From: Lysobacter arseniciresistens ZS79
GTDB taxonomy: Bacteria > Pseudomonadota > Gammaproteobacteria > Xanthomonadales > Xanthomonadaceae
NCBI RefSeq assembly: GCF_000768335.1
Contig: NZ_AVPT01000004.1
Span: forward strand, 62,001-126,000
DNA length: 64,000 bases
Reading direction: 5' to 3'
The translations under genes and the position numbers were made by a program. The notes beneath the pieces were generated by a model, which saw only the letters and a list, made by a program, of their open reading frames with translations, was not told where the DNA came from and ran no database searches. Below, piece after piece: positions 26,346 to 35,586 of the stretch. Within the stretch, counting starts at the first letter, position 1. The number at the start of each line of letters is the position of its first letter.

Positions 26346-26939
26346 TCAGTGGGTCGCGTCGACCGGCAAGGCCTTGTCGGCGCGGGTGAACCATTCGCCG
26401 TCCTGCGGGATGAACATCGAGCAGCCTTCCATCGCGGCTTTGTAGATGTGCACCGACACCGCGACTTCGTTGCTGCTGGTGTTGCGGATGGAGTGGTACT
26501 CGTGCGGCGGGATCAGGCTGCCGGCACTGCCGGGGCCGGCCACCATGCCGCCGGCGGCGCGGAAGCGGAAGCGCTCGGCATCGGCTTCCAGCAGCTCGTA
26601 CTGGGTGATTTCCAGTTCGCCGTCCCAGACGCCCTCCACGCACCACAGCCCGCAGTGGTCATGCACCGGAGTGCCTTGGCCCGGGCCCCAGGTCATGGCG
26701 ACGACGCTGTAGCCATGCTCGGGGCTGCGGTAGATCTCGCGGCGCGCGTAGTGGTCGTCGATCGGCTCGAACACGCACTCCGGCAGGCTGACGTCACGGT
26801 CGCGGATCATCCGGCACAGGGTGTTGCGCAGCGCCTTGGTGATGGCGTGCTCGTCGCCGGCGGTGACCGCGGCGTCGAGCGCGTCCACCAGCTTGTCGTG
26901 GCCGGGGAAACGGATGTCGGGCAGGGCTTGTGCGTTCAT
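26346..26939 (-). CDS. Cysteine dioxygenase-type cupin (thiol dioxygenase)
   Basis: 197 residues. Mononuclear iron cupin that oxidises a thiol such as cysteine or 3-mercaptopropionate to the sulfinate. The likely iron ligands are His93 and His95 (PVHDHCGLWCVEG) and His149 in HEYHSIRN. The cupin core lies at about 75-170. The substrate cannot be decided from motifs. Bacterial relatives include 3-mercaptopropionate dioxygenases. It is 21 bp downstream of the metX-like gene on the same strand, so the two sulfur-related enzymes probably share a transcript. Confidence 0.88.
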   Translation of the reverse strand: MNAQALPDIRFPGHDKLVDALDAAVTAGDEHAITKALRNTLCRMIRDRDVSLPECVFEPIDDHYARREIYRSPEHGYSVVAMTWGPGQGTPVHDHCGLWCVEGVWDGELEITQYELLEADAERFRFRAAGGMVAGPGSAGSLIPPHEYHSIRNTSSNEVAVSVHIYKAAMEGCSMFIPQDGEWFTRADKALPVDATH

Positions 26940-26960
26940 CGGTCGGATTCTACCCGGCTG

Positions 26961-28094
26961 TCAGAGGCTGTCGAGGAACCCGCGCACGGCCGGCCCGAAA
27001 CGGTCGAAATCGACCAGGAAGGCGTCGTGCCCCTGCGGCGACGGCAGTGGCAGGAAGGCGGCGTCGGCCCCGCCGGCGCGCAGGCCTTCGGCGATCTCGC
27101 GCTGTTGCTGCAGCGGGAACAGGATGTCGGTCGTCGCGCCGATCGCCAGCGCCTTTTCCAGCCGGATGGTGGCGAGGCCGGCGCGGGTGTCGGCTTCGGC
27201 GTCGCCGCCGCGCGCCGGGCAGTGGTCGCCGAGGTCGAACCAGTCCATCGAGCGGCTGAGGTAGAGGTAGCTGTTGGGGTCGAAGCGGCGGACGAAGCGG
27301 CGCGCGTGGCCTTCCAGGTAGCTCTCGACCTCGAACTCCAGCCCGAACGGCTCGTCGTCGGCGCGGTCCGAATCCAGCCGCACGCGGCCGAAGCGGCCAT
27401 CCCACTCCAGCGCCGAGCGGTAGGTGATGACGCCCATCTTGCGCGCCATCCGCATGCCCGACTCGGGGTAGTGGTCGTCGTCGTAGTGGCCGTTGTTCCA
27501 CTGCGGGTCGAGCCGGATCGCCTCGCGCTGCAGCGAGCGGATCGCGATCGAGAACGGCAGCGCCTTGGCCGCGCCGGAAATGTTGATGTGCGCGCGGGCG
27601 ATGCCCGGGTTCCGCGCCAGCATCGCCAGCGACACCATGCCGCCCATCGAGTTTCCGACCACGCAGGCCAGCTGCCCGATCCCCAGCGCGCGGACCACGT
27701 GCGCGGCGGCTGCGGCGCCGTCCTCGATCGACAGCTCCGGGAAGTCGAGGCGGTAGGGCTCGCCGGTCGCCGGGTTGATGGAGGCCGGGCCGGACGAGCC
27801 CTTGCAGCTGCCCAGCGCGTTGCTGCAGATGACGAACCAGCGGTCGGTGTCGATCGGCTTGCCGGGGCCGACCATCGCCTCCCACCAGCCCGGCTCGGGG
27901 TTGGCGTCGCTGGCGGCGGCGTGGGCGTCGGGCGACAGGCCCGTGACGATCAGCAGCGCGTTGTCGCGCGCCGGCGACAGCGTGCCCCAGGTCTCGTAGG
28001 CGATGCGGGCGCCGTGGACCTCGCCGCCACGTCGCATCGGGAACGGCGAGGGCAGGTCGATGAAGCGGCTGCCGGGCGGGATGAATTCGGTCAT
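26961..28094 (-). CDS. metX: MetX-family acyltransferase, probable serine O-succinyltransferase
   Basis: 377 residues, alpha/beta-hydrolase acyltransferase. The nucleophile elbow GNSMGGM has catalytic Ser149. The Asp and His of the triad are expected near DILFPL and GHDAFLVD in the C-terminal part. The family contains homoserine O-acetyltransferases, but xanthomonad members with GLSPDAHAA, GSSGPASINP and LEWDGRFGRVRL, as here, match what I remember of serine O-succinyltransferases that feed cysteine synthesis. The activity is therefore inferred from similarity, and homoserine acylation is the alternative. The gene starts 4 bp after ccmI ends, at the tail of the ccm operon. Confidence 0.88.
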   Translation of the reverse strand: MTEFIPPGSRFIDLPSPFPMRRGGEVHGARIAYETWGTLSPARDNALLIVTGLSPDAHAAASDANPEPGWWEAMVGPGKPIDTDRWFVICSNALGSCKGSSGPASINPATGEPYRLDFPELSIEDGAAAAAHVVRALGIGQLACVVGNSMGGMVSLAMLARNPGIARAHINISGAAKALPFSIAIRSLQREAIRLDPQWNNGHYDDDHYPESGMRMARKMGVITYRSALEWDGRFGRVRLDSDRADDEPFGLEFEVESYLEGHARRFVRRFDPNSYLYLSRSMDWFDLGDHCPARGGDAEADTRAGLATIRLEKALAIGATTDILFPLQQQREIAEGLRAGGADAAFLPLPSPQGHDAFLVDFDRFGPAVRGFLDSL

Positions 28095-28098
28095 GCGG

Positions 28099-29112
28099 TT
28101 ATTCGACCACCCGGTCGATCATCAGCGCCGCCGCGGCCTCGGGGCCGTTTTCGACCACCACCGGCGCGGACTCGAAGTCGCCGGCCTGCGATGTGGCGTC
28201 GCCGCTGGCCGACACCCGCGCGCTGAGCTCCACCTGGGCGAGGTCGGAGAGCTTCGCGGTCGGCATCAGGCTGTCGGCGTCGGTCAGGGTGACCGTCAGC
28301 GGGAAGCCGGCCGGTTGCAGCTTCTCCACCGCGACCGGCATCGGCGGGCCGCCCGGGCGACGCGCGATCACGAACACGCTGGCGCCGTCGGGGTACTGCA
28401 TCGCCAGTGCGGGGTCGAGCGAGATGCTGGCGGTGATGGTGACCGGCGATGCGGCTGCGGCCGGAGCTTTGGGCGCGGGAGGCAGCGGCTCCATCCCGGC
28501 GTCGACGCGGGCCAGGTCGATCTGTTCGCGCAGGCTGGCGGCGGTGGCGGCGTCGACCTGCGCCAGCAGCGGCTCCCAGATCGCCACCGCTTCCGCCGGC
28601 TGGCCGGCCTGGCGCCGGGCGATGCCGAGGAACCAGCGGGCGCGCTGGTGCTGCGGCTCGATTTCCAGTGCGTGGCGCAACATCGCCACCGCCTGCTCGT
28701 CGAACAGGCGCTTGGGGTCGGCCTTGGCGCGCGCTTCGGCGGCTTCGGCCAGCAGCGCCGGTTCGTCGGGCGCGAGCTGCACGGCGCGGGCGTAGGCATC
28801 GCGCGATTCGACGAACGCGCCCTCCGCCGCGTGGGCGCGCGCAAGCAGGCGCCAGCCTTCGATCTGGTTGGGGTCGCGCTCCAGTTCGGCGGTCAGCTGG
28901 GTGATCGCCTCGGACAGTGTCGCCGGGGCGCGGCGCTGGGCCGGGTCGAGCGCGCGCGGGGTGCCGACCAACATGTACAGCAGCCCGGTGGTGGCCAGCA
29001 GGCAGGCCAGCATGCCGACCCCGGCGAGCGGGCGGTCACGCCAGACAGGGCGCAGCACCCAGGCCAGTACCAGCACGGCCAGCAGCAGGCTGGCGATCAC
29101 GAAAACGGTCAT
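28099..29112 (-). CDS. ccmI: Cytochrome c maturation protein CcmI
   Basis: 337 residues. CcmI is the apocytochrome c chaperone of the haem ligation complex. Two N-terminal transmembrane segments (MTVFVIASLLLAVLVLAWVL and VGMLACLLATTGLLYMLV) precede a TPR-rich periplasmic domain (about 75-225) with ALEIEPQHQRARWFLGIARR-like repeats, and a C-terminal beta domain. The start at 29112 was chosen because its ATG shares one base with the ccmH stop (TGATG). An ATG two codons upstream is possible. It ends the ccm operon. Confidence 0.9.
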   Translation of the reverse strand: MTVFVIASLLLAVLVLAWVLRPVWRDRPLAGVGMLACLLATTGLLYMLVGTPRALDPAQRRAPATLSEAITQLTAELERDPNQIEGWRLLARAHAAEGAFVESRDAYARAVQLAPDEPALLAEAAEARAKADPKRLFDEQAVAMLRHALEIEPQHQRARWFLGIARRQAGQPAEAVAIWEPLLAQVDAATAASLREQIDLARVDAGMEPLPPAPKAPAAAASPVTITASISLDPALAMQYPDGASVFVIARRPGGPPMPVAVEKLQPAGFPLTVTLTDADSLMPTAKLSDLAQVELSARVSASGDATSQAGDFESAPVVVENGPEAAAALMIDRVVE

Positions 29113-29573
29113 CACCATTCCTGCTCGTCGTCGATGGGCGTGGCGTCGCGGCGCGGCGCGCGATGGCGGCGCACGATGCCGACGACCACGATGCCGCCCA
29201 CCAGCAGCAGCGCCGCCGGGCCGAACCACAGCAGCCACGTGGTCGGCTCGACCCGCGGCCGGTACAGCACGAACTCGCCGTAGCGCGCGACGAGGTAGTG
29301 CTTGATCTGCTCGTCGGTCATGTCCTTGCGCATCAGCTCCAGCACCTCGTTGCGCAGGTCCTGCGCGATCGCGGCGTTGGAGTCGGCCAGCGACTGGTTC
29401 TGGCACTTCACGCAGCGCAGCTCCTCGGTCAGCGCGTGGAAGCGCTCGGCCTCGGCGCGGTCCGTGAACTTCGGCGGCTCGACCGTGGTGGTGGCCTGGG
29501 CAAACGCGGCCACCGGCAATGCCAGCGCGAGCAGGGCGACGAGCAGCAAGGCGACGGCGCGCGCGCGAGGCAT
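29112..29573 (-). CDS. ccmH: Cytochrome c maturation protein CcmH
   Basis: 153 residues. Membrane-anchored thiol oxidoreductase that handles the apocytochrome CxxCH cysteines. A signal peptide (1-26, LLLVALLALALPVAAFA) leads to the periplasmic domain with the redox pair Cys54-Cys57 (LRCVKCQNQSLADSNA), followed by a transmembrane helix (TTWLLWFGPAALLLVGGIVVV) and a short charged tail. This is the short CcmH lacking the TPR part, which is encoded separately as ccmI. Start and stop both overlap neighbours as TGATG. Confidence 0.93.
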   Translation of the reverse strand: MPRARAVALLLVALLALALPVAAFAQATTTVEPPKFTDRAEAERFHALTEELRCVKCQNQSLADSNAAIAQDLRNEVLELMRKDMTDEQIKHYLVARYGEFVLYRPRVEPTTWLLWFGPAALLLVGGIVVVGIVRRHRAPRRDATPIDDEQEW

Positions 29574-30124
29574 CAGCCGTCCACCTCGTCGAGCAACGGA
29601 ACCAGCTCGTCGGCGATGACCTGCTCGCTGACCGGGCCGACGTGTTTCCAGCGGATCACGCCGGCGGCGTCGACCAGGAAGGTCTCCGGCGCACCGTAGA
29701 TGCCCCAGTCGATCGCGTTCTCGCCGGTGTAGTCGGTCAGCACCAGCCAGTACGGGTTGCCGAACTGCTCCAGCCAGCGCAGCGCGTCGGCGTGCTCGTC
29801 CTTGAGGTTGTAGCCGATCACGCGGATGCGCTTGGTCTCGGCGAACCTGGTCAGCACCGGATGCTCGACCCGGCACTCCGGGCACCAGCTGCCCCAGACG
29901 TTGAGCAGGTAGGGCTCGCCGAGCAGTTCCTGCGACGACACCAGCCGGCCGGCCTCGTGCAGCACCGGCAACTCGAACGCCGGCGCCGGCTTGCCGATCA
30001 GCGGTGACGGCAGCGCCTCGCGGTTGCCCTGGCGGCTCAGGATCACGCCGGCCAGCAGCAGTGCGGCGAGCAGGCCGAAGACGATCAGCGGCAGCCAGCG
30101 GGCCTTCGATGTTTGCCGGGTCAT
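29573..30124 (-). CDS. ccmG: Thiol:disulfide interchange protein CcmG/DsbE
   Basis: 183 residues. Periplasmic thioredoxin-like reductant for CcmH and apocytochrome c. An N-terminal anchor (WLPLIVFGLLAALLLAGVIL) is followed by the thioredoxin fold with Cys81-Pro-Glu-Cys84 (WGSWCPECRVEHP) and the cis-Pro region YGAPETFLVD. The DsbE insert GYNLKDEHADALRWL is present. The start ATG at 30124 overlaps the ccmF stop (ATGA). Confidence 0.95.
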   Translation of the reverse strand: MTRQTSKARWLPLIVFGLLAALLLAGVILSRQGNREALPSPLIGKPAPAFELPVLHEAGRLVSSQELLGEPYLLNVWGSWCPECRVEHPVLTRFAETKRIRVIGYNLKDEHADALRWLEQFGNPYWLVLTDYTGENAIDWGIYGAPETFLVDAAGVIRWKHVGPVSEQVIADELVPLLDEVDG

Positions 30125-32082
30125 TGCGTGCTCCTCGCGGTGTCGGTGGTGCCGGGGCGGCCGTCGAGCCGGCGGAAGCGGCGGTCGGCCGCGGTGACGA
30201 AACCGCCGAGCATCATCAGCAGCGCGCCGGCCCAGACCCAGCGCACGAACGGCTTGACGTGCACCCGGATCGCCCAGGCGTCGCCGCCGAGCGGCTCGCC
30301 CAGCGCGACGTAGAGGTCGCGGGTGAAGCCGCGCAGCAGTGCGGCCTCGGTCATCACCTGGCCGCCGCTGAGGTAGGCGCGCTTCTCGGGGTGCATGGTC
30401 GCCACCGGGGCGCCGTCGCGGAACACCTCGACCGTGCCGAGGTCGGCCTCGTAATTGGGGCCGACGCGGTGCTCGACGCCGTCGAAACGGAACACGTGGT
30501 CGCCCAGTTCGACGGTCTGCCCGGGCTTCACCGCCAGCTCCTTCTGCAGGCTCAGGCCCTCCACCAGCAACGCGCCGACCAGGAACACCGCCACACCGAA
30601 GTGCGCGAGGGTCATGCCCCACATCTCGGCGGTCATGCGGCCGCTGTTGGCGAACCGCGACCAGGCGAAGCGCAGCGTGCCGAAGCCGACCCAGACCGCA
30701 CCGGCGACGCCGGCAGCCACCTTCCACTGGCCCTGCGGCGCGAGGAAGAACGCGAGGACGCCTCCCAGCAGCGCGAGGGCGGCCCACGGCGCCAGCAACG
30801 CCAGCGGCCGCGAGGCCTGCTCACGCTGCCAGCGCGTCACCGGCCCGAACGGCAGCAGCAGCACCAGCGGCGCCATCAGCAGGGTGAACAACAGCGCGAA
30901 GTAGGGCGGTCCAACCGAGATCTTGCCCAGCTCCAGCGCATCGGCCAGCAACGGGTACAGCGTGCCGAGCAGGACCATCGCGCAGGCGGTCGACAGCAGC
31001 AGGTTGTTGCCCAGCAGCAGCGTCTCGCGCGAGCTGGCGGCGAAGTACTGGCGCGGGTCCGGCGCACCCTCGCCGTCGCCCGGCGCGCGCAGCGCGTACA
31101 GCACCAGCGAGCCGCCGATGACGATGCCGAGGAAGACCAGGATGAACATGCCGCGGGTCGGGTCGGCGGCGAACGCGTGCACACTGGTCAGCACGCCCGA
31201 GCGCACCAGGAAGGTGCCCAGCAGCGACAGCGAGAACGTCGCGATCGCCAGCAGCAGCGTCCAGCCGCGGAAGCTGCCGCGTTTTTCGGTGACCGCCTGC
31301 GAGTGCAGCAGCGCCGCGCCGGCCAGCCACGGCATGAAGCTGGCGTTCTCGACCGGGTCCCAGAACCACCAGCCGCCCCAGCCGAGCTCGTAGTACGCCC
31401 ACCAGCTGCCCAGCGCGATGCCGAGCGTCAGGAAGGCCCAGGCGATGTTGGTCCATGGCCGGGTCCAGCGCAGCCAGCGAGCGTCGACGTGCCCGTCCAG
31501 CAAGGCCGCGATCGCGAACGCGAACGGCACCGAGAAGCCCACGTAGCCGAAATACAGCATCGGCGGGTGGATGATCATCCCCGGGTCCTGCAGCAGCGGG
31601 TTGAGGTCGCGGCCTTCGGCGGCGGCCGGCAGCAGCCGGTCGAACGGGTTGCTGGTGAAGATCAGGAACGCGAGGAAGCCGATGCTGACGATGCCCATCA
31701 CCCCGAGCACCCGCGCGATCACCTGTGGCGGCAACGCGCGCGAGAACCGCGCCACCACCGCCGTCCACAGCGCCAGCACCAGCGTCCACAGCAGCAGCGA
31801 GCCCTCGTGCGAGCCCCAGACCGCGGTGTAGCGGTATATCAGCGGCAGCAGCGAGTTGGAGTTCTCGGCGACGTAGCGCACCGAGAAGTCCTGCGTCACG
31901 AACGCTTCGGTGAGGATCGCGAACGCCACCGCCACAAGCACCAGCTGCGCGTACGCCGCAGGCCGCGCGGCCGCCATCCACGACCCGATGCCGCGCTGCG
32001 CGCCGACCAGCGGCAGCGCCGCCTGCAGCGCCGCGACCAGCAGCGCCAGGACCAGCGCGACCTGGCCGAACTCGGGCAGCAT
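30121..32082 (-). CDS. ccmF: Haem lyase subunit CcmF
   Basis: 653 residues, the usual length. Polytopic membrane protein that takes haem from CcmE and ligates it to apocytochrome c. The tryptophan-rich WWD-type motif is GWGGWWFWDPVENASFMPW. WGSHEGSLLLW and many hydrophobic helices match the family. A periplasmic domain precedes the last helix (YLSGGQVMTEAALLRGFTRDLYVALGEPL). It overlaps both ccmE (by one base) and ccmG (by four). Confidence 0.96.
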   Translation of the reverse strand: MLPEFGQVALVLALLVAALQAALPLVGAQRGIGSWMAAARPAAYAQLVLVAVAFAILTEAFVTQDFSVRYVAENSNSLLPLIYRYTAVWGSHEGSLLLWTLVLALWTAVVARFSRALPPQVIARVLGVMGIVSIGFLAFLIFTSNPFDRLLPAAAEGRDLNPLLQDPGMIIHPPMLYFGYVGFSVPFAFAIAALLDGHVDARWLRWTRPWTNIAWAFLTLGIALGSWWAYYELGWGGWWFWDPVENASFMPWLAGAALLHSQAVTEKRGSFRGWTLLLAIATFSLSLLGTFLVRSGVLTSVHAFAADPTRGMFILVFLGIVIGGSLVLYALRAPGDGEGAPDPRQYFAASSRETLLLGNNLLLSTACAMVLLGTLYPLLADALELGKISVGPPYFALLFTLLMAPLVLLLPFGPVTRWQREQASRPLALLAPWAALALLGGVLAFFLAPQGQWKVAAGVAGAVWVGFGTLRFAWSRFANSGRMTAEMWGMTLAHFGVAVFLVGALLVEGLSLQKELAVKPGQTVELGDHVFRFDGVEHRVGPNYEADLGTVEVFRDGAPVATMHPEKRAYLSGGQVMTEAALLRGFTRDLYVALGEPLGGDAWAIRVHVKPFVRWVWAGALLMMLGGFVTAADRRFRRLDGRPGTTDTARSTQ

Positions 32083-32570
32083 CAGTTGGCCGACCCGGAA
32101 GCGCCTGCGGCCGGCGCGTCCACGTCGTGCTTCCTGTGCGCGGCACCCATCTTGTCGGCGACTTCCTTCGGCATGTAGGTCTCGTCGTGCTTGGCCAGCA
32201 CTTCCTCGGCCACGAACACGTCGCCGCGCATGCGGCCCGTGGCGACCACCGCCTGGTTCTCGCGGAACAGGTCGGGCAGGATGCCGGTGTAGGTGACCGG
32301 CATCCGCGCGTCGCCGTCGCTGACCTCGAAGCGCGACTCCAGCGTGCCCTCAACCCGCTGCAGGGAGCCTTCGGCGACCATGCCGCCGAGCCGGAACCGG
32401 GCCTGGCCGGATGCCACCTCCGCGCCGGCCGCGCCCGAGATCACCTCGTCGGGCGTGTACAGGTAGGCGACGTTGCGTTGCAGGGCCATCGCGACCAGCG
32501 TCGCGGCGATGGCGGCGGCGACGACCAGGGCAAGCACCCAGAGCAGTCGGCGTCGGCGGGCAGGGTTCAT
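32082..32570 (-). CDS. ccmE: Haem chaperone CcmE
   Basis: 162 residues. Periplasmic haem carrier. A basic N-terminus and one transmembrane anchor ([22 protein letters not shown]) lead to an OB-fold domain. His128 in [10 protein letters not shown] is the covalent haem-binding histidine, with Tyr132 two residues beyond Glu. A disordered C-terminus follows. The start overlaps ccmD by 4 bp. Confidence 0.95.
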   Translation of the reverse strand: MNPARRRRLLWVLALVVAAAIAATLVAMALQRNVAYLYTPDEVISGAAGAEVASGQARFRLGGMVAEGSLQRVEGTLESRFEVSDGDARMPVTYTGILPDLFRENQAVVATGRMRGDVFVAEEVLAKHDETYMPKEVADKMGAAHRKHDVDAPAAGASGSAN

Positions 32571-32755
32571 CGGGTCAACTCGTCGGGAACGGAATTCGGG
32601 GCCGGCGTGGTCGCGCGGGCGGCGGCCTGGCGGGCGGCGCGGCGGCGCGCGGCGCGCAGCTCGCGGCGGATCTGCAGTTGGGGCGAGACGAAGTCCCAGG
32701 CCATCACCACGGCGAACACTGCGTAGGCGGCGACCACGTAGCCGAGGTAGCTCAT
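32567..32755 (-). CDS. ccmD: Haem exporter accessory protein CcmD
   Basis: 62 residues. Small membrane protein that stabilises the CcmABC-CcmE complex. One helix ([21 protein letters not shown]) is followed by a basic [16 protein letters not shown] stretch, the usual CcmD layout. It overlaps ccmC and ccmE by 4 bp each. Confidence 0.9.
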   Translation of the reverse strand: MSYLGYVVAAYAVFAVVMAWDFVSPQLQIRRELRAARRRAARQAAARATTPAPNSVPDELTR

Positions 32756-33501
32756 CGCGCGCCTCCTGCCAGCTGCGTCACCCAGGCCTTGCCGCCTTCG
32801 CGACGCAGGTTGTCGGCGCGGGCGCGTGCGAGCAGGGCACCGACGAACCACAGCTTGGTGCCGACCAGCATCCAGACCAGCGGCTCGATCATCGAACCGT
32901 GCAGGCTCGACTCGCCGAACACGCGGATCGTCTGGCCCTGGTGCAGCGAGTTCCACCACACCACCGAATAGCGGATCACCGGCAGCAGCACCACGCCGAC
33001 GATCGCCAGCAGGCCGGCCGCGCGGGCGGCGGCGCGGCGGTCGTCGATCGCGTTGTAGAGGCCGATCACGCCCAGGTACAGGAACAGCAGGATCAGTTCG
33101 GTGGTCAGCCGCGGGTCCCAGTCCCACCAGGTGCCCCACATCGGCTTGCCCCAGATCGCGCCGGTGACCAGCGTGACCAGGGTGAAGCCGGCGCCGATCG
33201 GCGCGCAGGCCATCGCCAGGATCTCGCACAGCTTGATGCGCCAGACCAGCGCGATGGCCGCGTAGAACGCCATCAGGCCGAACACGAACATGCTCATCCA
33301 CGCGCTGGGCACGTGGATGTAGAGGATCCGGAAGCTGTCGCCCTGCTGGTAGTCGGCCGGCACCACGAACAGCGCGCCGTACGCGCCCCACAGCATCACC
33401 AGCAGGCCCAGCCCGTAGCCCCATGGCGCCCAGCGGGCGGCGAAGCGGTCGAAGTAGGGGGGCGAACCGAGTTTGTGGAACCAGCGGATCAGTGGATTCA
33501 T
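32752..33501 (-). CDS. ccmC: Haem exporter CcmC
   Basis: 249 residues. Membrane protein that loads haem onto CcmE. The WWD motif is [20 protein letters not shown], and flanking His residues ([10 protein letters not shown] and WWNSLHQGQ) are the haem ligands of the family. Six transmembrane helices are visible. The start ATG at 33501 gives [14 protein letters not shown], a typical N-terminus. Confidence 0.95.
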   Translation of the reverse strand: MNPLIRWFHKLGSPPYFDRFAARWAPWGYGLGLLVMLWGAYGALFVVPADYQQGDSFRILYIHVPSAWMSMFVFGLMAFYAAIALVWRIKLCEILAMACAPIGAGFTLVTLVTGAIWGKPMWGTWWDWDPRLTTELILLFLYLGVIGLYNAIDDRRAAARAAGLLAIVGVVLLPVIRYSVVWWNSLHQGQTIRVFGESSLHGSMIEPLVWMLVGTKLWFVGALLARARADNLRREGGKAWVTQLAGGAR

Positions 33502-33527
33502 CGTTTCAGCGACCGCTCCGGGCGGTA

Positions 33528-34223
33528 TCAGTCCAGCGCGATGCGGATCGCGGCGGCCGCGGCCAGCGGCGCGAGCACCAGTGACAGGGCCAGTCCGGCA
33601 CCCATCAGGAGCAGCGCGCCGACCGGGTCCAGTCCCTGGGCCGAAGCCGCCACACTGCCCGCCCCGAACACTAGCACGGGCACGTACAGGGGCAGTGCAA
33701 GCAAGGCCAGAAGTATACCGGAGCGCCTCATTCCGACGGTCAGCGCGGCGACCACCGCGCCGAGCAGGCTCAGCAGCGGCGTACCCAGCGCCAGCGAGGC
33801 CATCAGCACCGGCAACTGCCCGCGTGGCAGGTGCATCAGCTCGGCCAGGAACGGCGCGGCGACCAGCAATGGCAGGGCGGTGGTGGCCCAGTGCATGAAC
33901 GTACGCACACCGACCAGCCACGCCAGCGGGACCGGCGCCAGCATCCATTGCTCCAGCGAACCGTCCTCGGCGTCGCCGCGGAACAGCGTGTCCAGCGCCA
34001 GCAGTCCCGACAGCAGCACCGCCACCCACAGCACCGCCGGGGCGACGCCGGCCAGCACCTCGGCCTCGCCGCCGAGGGCCAGCGCGAACAGCACCACCAC
34101 CAGCAGCGCGAACAGCGCCGGCTGGAACGCGTCGCCACGGCGGCGCCACAGCAGCCGCAGGTCGCGCAGCATCAGCGCCCAGGCGGTGCCGGCGAGCCCC
34201 GGGAGGGACGAGGCCGACTTCAT
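33528..34223 (-). CDS. ccmB: Haem exporter permease CcmB
   Basis: 231 residues, six transmembrane helices. Permease of the CcmABC complex. The family block [27 protein letters not shown] is clear, and the N-terminus [26 protein letters not shown] is typical. The start ATG at 34223 overlaps the ccmA stop by four bases. Confidence 0.94.
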   Translation of the reverse strand: MKSASSLPGLAGTAWALMLRDLRLLWRRRGDAFQPALFALLVVVLFALALGGEAEVLAGVAPAVLWVAVLLSGLLALDTLFRGDAEDGSLEQWMLAPVPLAWLVGVRTFMHWATTALPLLVAAPFLAELMHLPRGQLPVLMASLALGTPLLSLLGAVVAALTVGMRRSGILLALLALPLYVPVLVFGAGSVAASAQGLDPVGALLLMGAGLALSLVLAPLAAAAAIRIALD

Positions 34224-34879
34224 GCCGCCTGCTCCGCGACCGGCCGGGTCATCGACAGCAGCCGGGTCCGGACCGGCGGTGCGGCGTAGGCGCCGTGGGT
34301 GGTCACCAGTGCCGCGCCACCGGCGCGCAGGTGCGCCTGGACCATCCGGTTGACCAGTTCGATGCCTTCCAGGTCGAGGTTGGCGTAGGGCTCGTCCAGC
34401 AGCCACAGCGGTGCGGGCGACAGCCACAGGCGGGCCAGCGACAGGCGCTTCTTCTGACCGGCCGAGAGCTGGCGCGCGAGGGCGTCCTCATACCCGGCCA
34501 GTCCGACGATCGCCAGCGCGTTGACGATCAGCTGGCCGCGCCGGCGCCCTTGCAGCCCGCACAGGAATTCCAGGTTCTCCAGCACGCTGAGGTCCGCCTT
34601 CAACCCCGGCAGGTGGCCGAGGTAGGCGATCGCCCGGGCGCGGCGGGCCGGTCCGGCGGCGCCACCGTCGATGTCGATCGTGCCGCCGTCGGCGCGCAGC
34701 AGCCCGGCCAGCACCCGCAGCAGGGTGGTCTTGCCGGCGCCGTTGTCGCCCTGCACCAGCAGAGCCTCGCCGGCGTCGACGCTGAAGTCGAGCGGGCCGA
34801 ACACGGGCTCGTCGTTGCGCGCGAAACGCAGGCCGCGGGCCTCCAGCAGGGGCGGGGCGGAACGGTCGGTCAGGGGCAT
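34220..34879 (-). CDS. ccmA: Haem exporter ATPase CcmA
   Basis: 219 residues. ATPase that powers haem release from CcmC-haem-CcmE. Walker A is GDNGAGKTT (near residue 40), the signature is [14 protein letters not shown] and Walker B is [12 protein letters not shown]. It is the first gene of ccmABCDEFGHI. The 91 bp upstream, to the DUF3293 gene, should hold the promoter, although that gene is on the same strand and might be co-transcribed. Confidence 0.95.
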   Translation of the reverse strand: MPLTDRSAPPLLEARGLRFARNDEPVFGPLDFSVDAGEALLVQGDNGAGKTTLLRVLAGLLRADGGTIDIDGGAAGPARRARAIAYLGHLPGLKADLSVLENLEFLCGLQGRRRGQLIVNALAIVGLAGYEDALARQLSAGQKKRLSLARLWLSPAPLWLLDEPYANLDLEGIELVNRMVQAHLRAGGAALVTTHGAYAAPPVRTRLLSMTRPVAEQAA

Positions 34880-34970
34880 GGAGCGGGGCGGATGCTCGCC
34901 GGCGCGGCGGCCGGCAGGTCCGCGATTCTAACGTGGGCGGCGGCGGGCCCGGTCCCGCGGGTCGAGCGGG

Positions 34971-35483
34971 TCAGGCGGGGCACGCGGCTTCGCGGGTGAC
35001 GTCGCCGGGCCAGTCGGTGTAGCGCGCGAGCGGTCCGCCCGGGTGGAACGGGTCGGGACGCTCGACCAGCATCCGCAGCCGCACCGGCTCGCCGCGCGCC
35101 CAGCACAGCACCGCCGCTTGGCCGAACTCCCGCGCGAGGCGGTCGGCCTGGTGGTCGTCGACGTCGGCCAGCAGCCATCCGGGTTCGCGCCAGCCACCGT
35201 CCGGTGCCGCCGCCCAGGCCGGCTGCCGGGCGATGCCGTCGGCGTCGAGCTGGGCCACCAGCAGCGCATCGGCCGAGGTGTTGGCTGCCTCGGAATGCGG
35301 TTCGGAGGCGGGGTTCCAGGCGGTCAGGAAGACGTAGCGATCCGCGGGCCAGTAGGCCTCCAGGTCGCCCGCCGGTCCACCCACGCGCAGGCGCAGCGCA
35401 TCGCCGTCGAGGGAGACGCGATAGTCAGCGGCCGCATAGGCGTCGGCCAGCTCGGAAGCATCGACCACCCGGTAGGTACGCAT
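34971..35483 (-). CDS. DUF3293 domain protein
   Basis: 170 residues. The DUF3293 pattern is visible: an N-terminal YRVS-type strand, FLTAWNPASEPHSEAANTSA, LLADVDDHQADRLAREFGQAAVLCW and a C-terminal PVRLRML. The family is small, cytoplasmic and of unknown function. The start ATG at 35483 gives MRTYRVVDASELADAY. It is divergent from the aminotransferase gene, with 103 bp between the starts. Confidence 0.82.
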   Translation of the reverse strand: MRTYRVVDASELADAYAAADYRVSLDGDALRLRVGGPAGDLEAYWPADRYVFLTAWNPASEPHSEAANTSADALLVAQLDADGIARQPAWAAAPDGGWREPGWLLADVDDHQADRLAREFGQAAVLCWARGEPVRLRMLVERPDPFHPGGPLARYTDWPGDVTREAACPA

Positions 35484-35586
35484 GAACGGGAGTGTCGACC
35501 GCCCCGCCGTGGGATGCAAGCCGCCCCGCGGGCCGCGCGCGGCGGGATTTCGTAGACTCGTGTTCCCCCTCGAACGCCGTGATCCG

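Noticed and set aside
28090-28110. SAM riboswitch or other leader before the metX-like gene
   Set aside because: Only 4 bp separate it from ccmI, so there is no leader to hold one.
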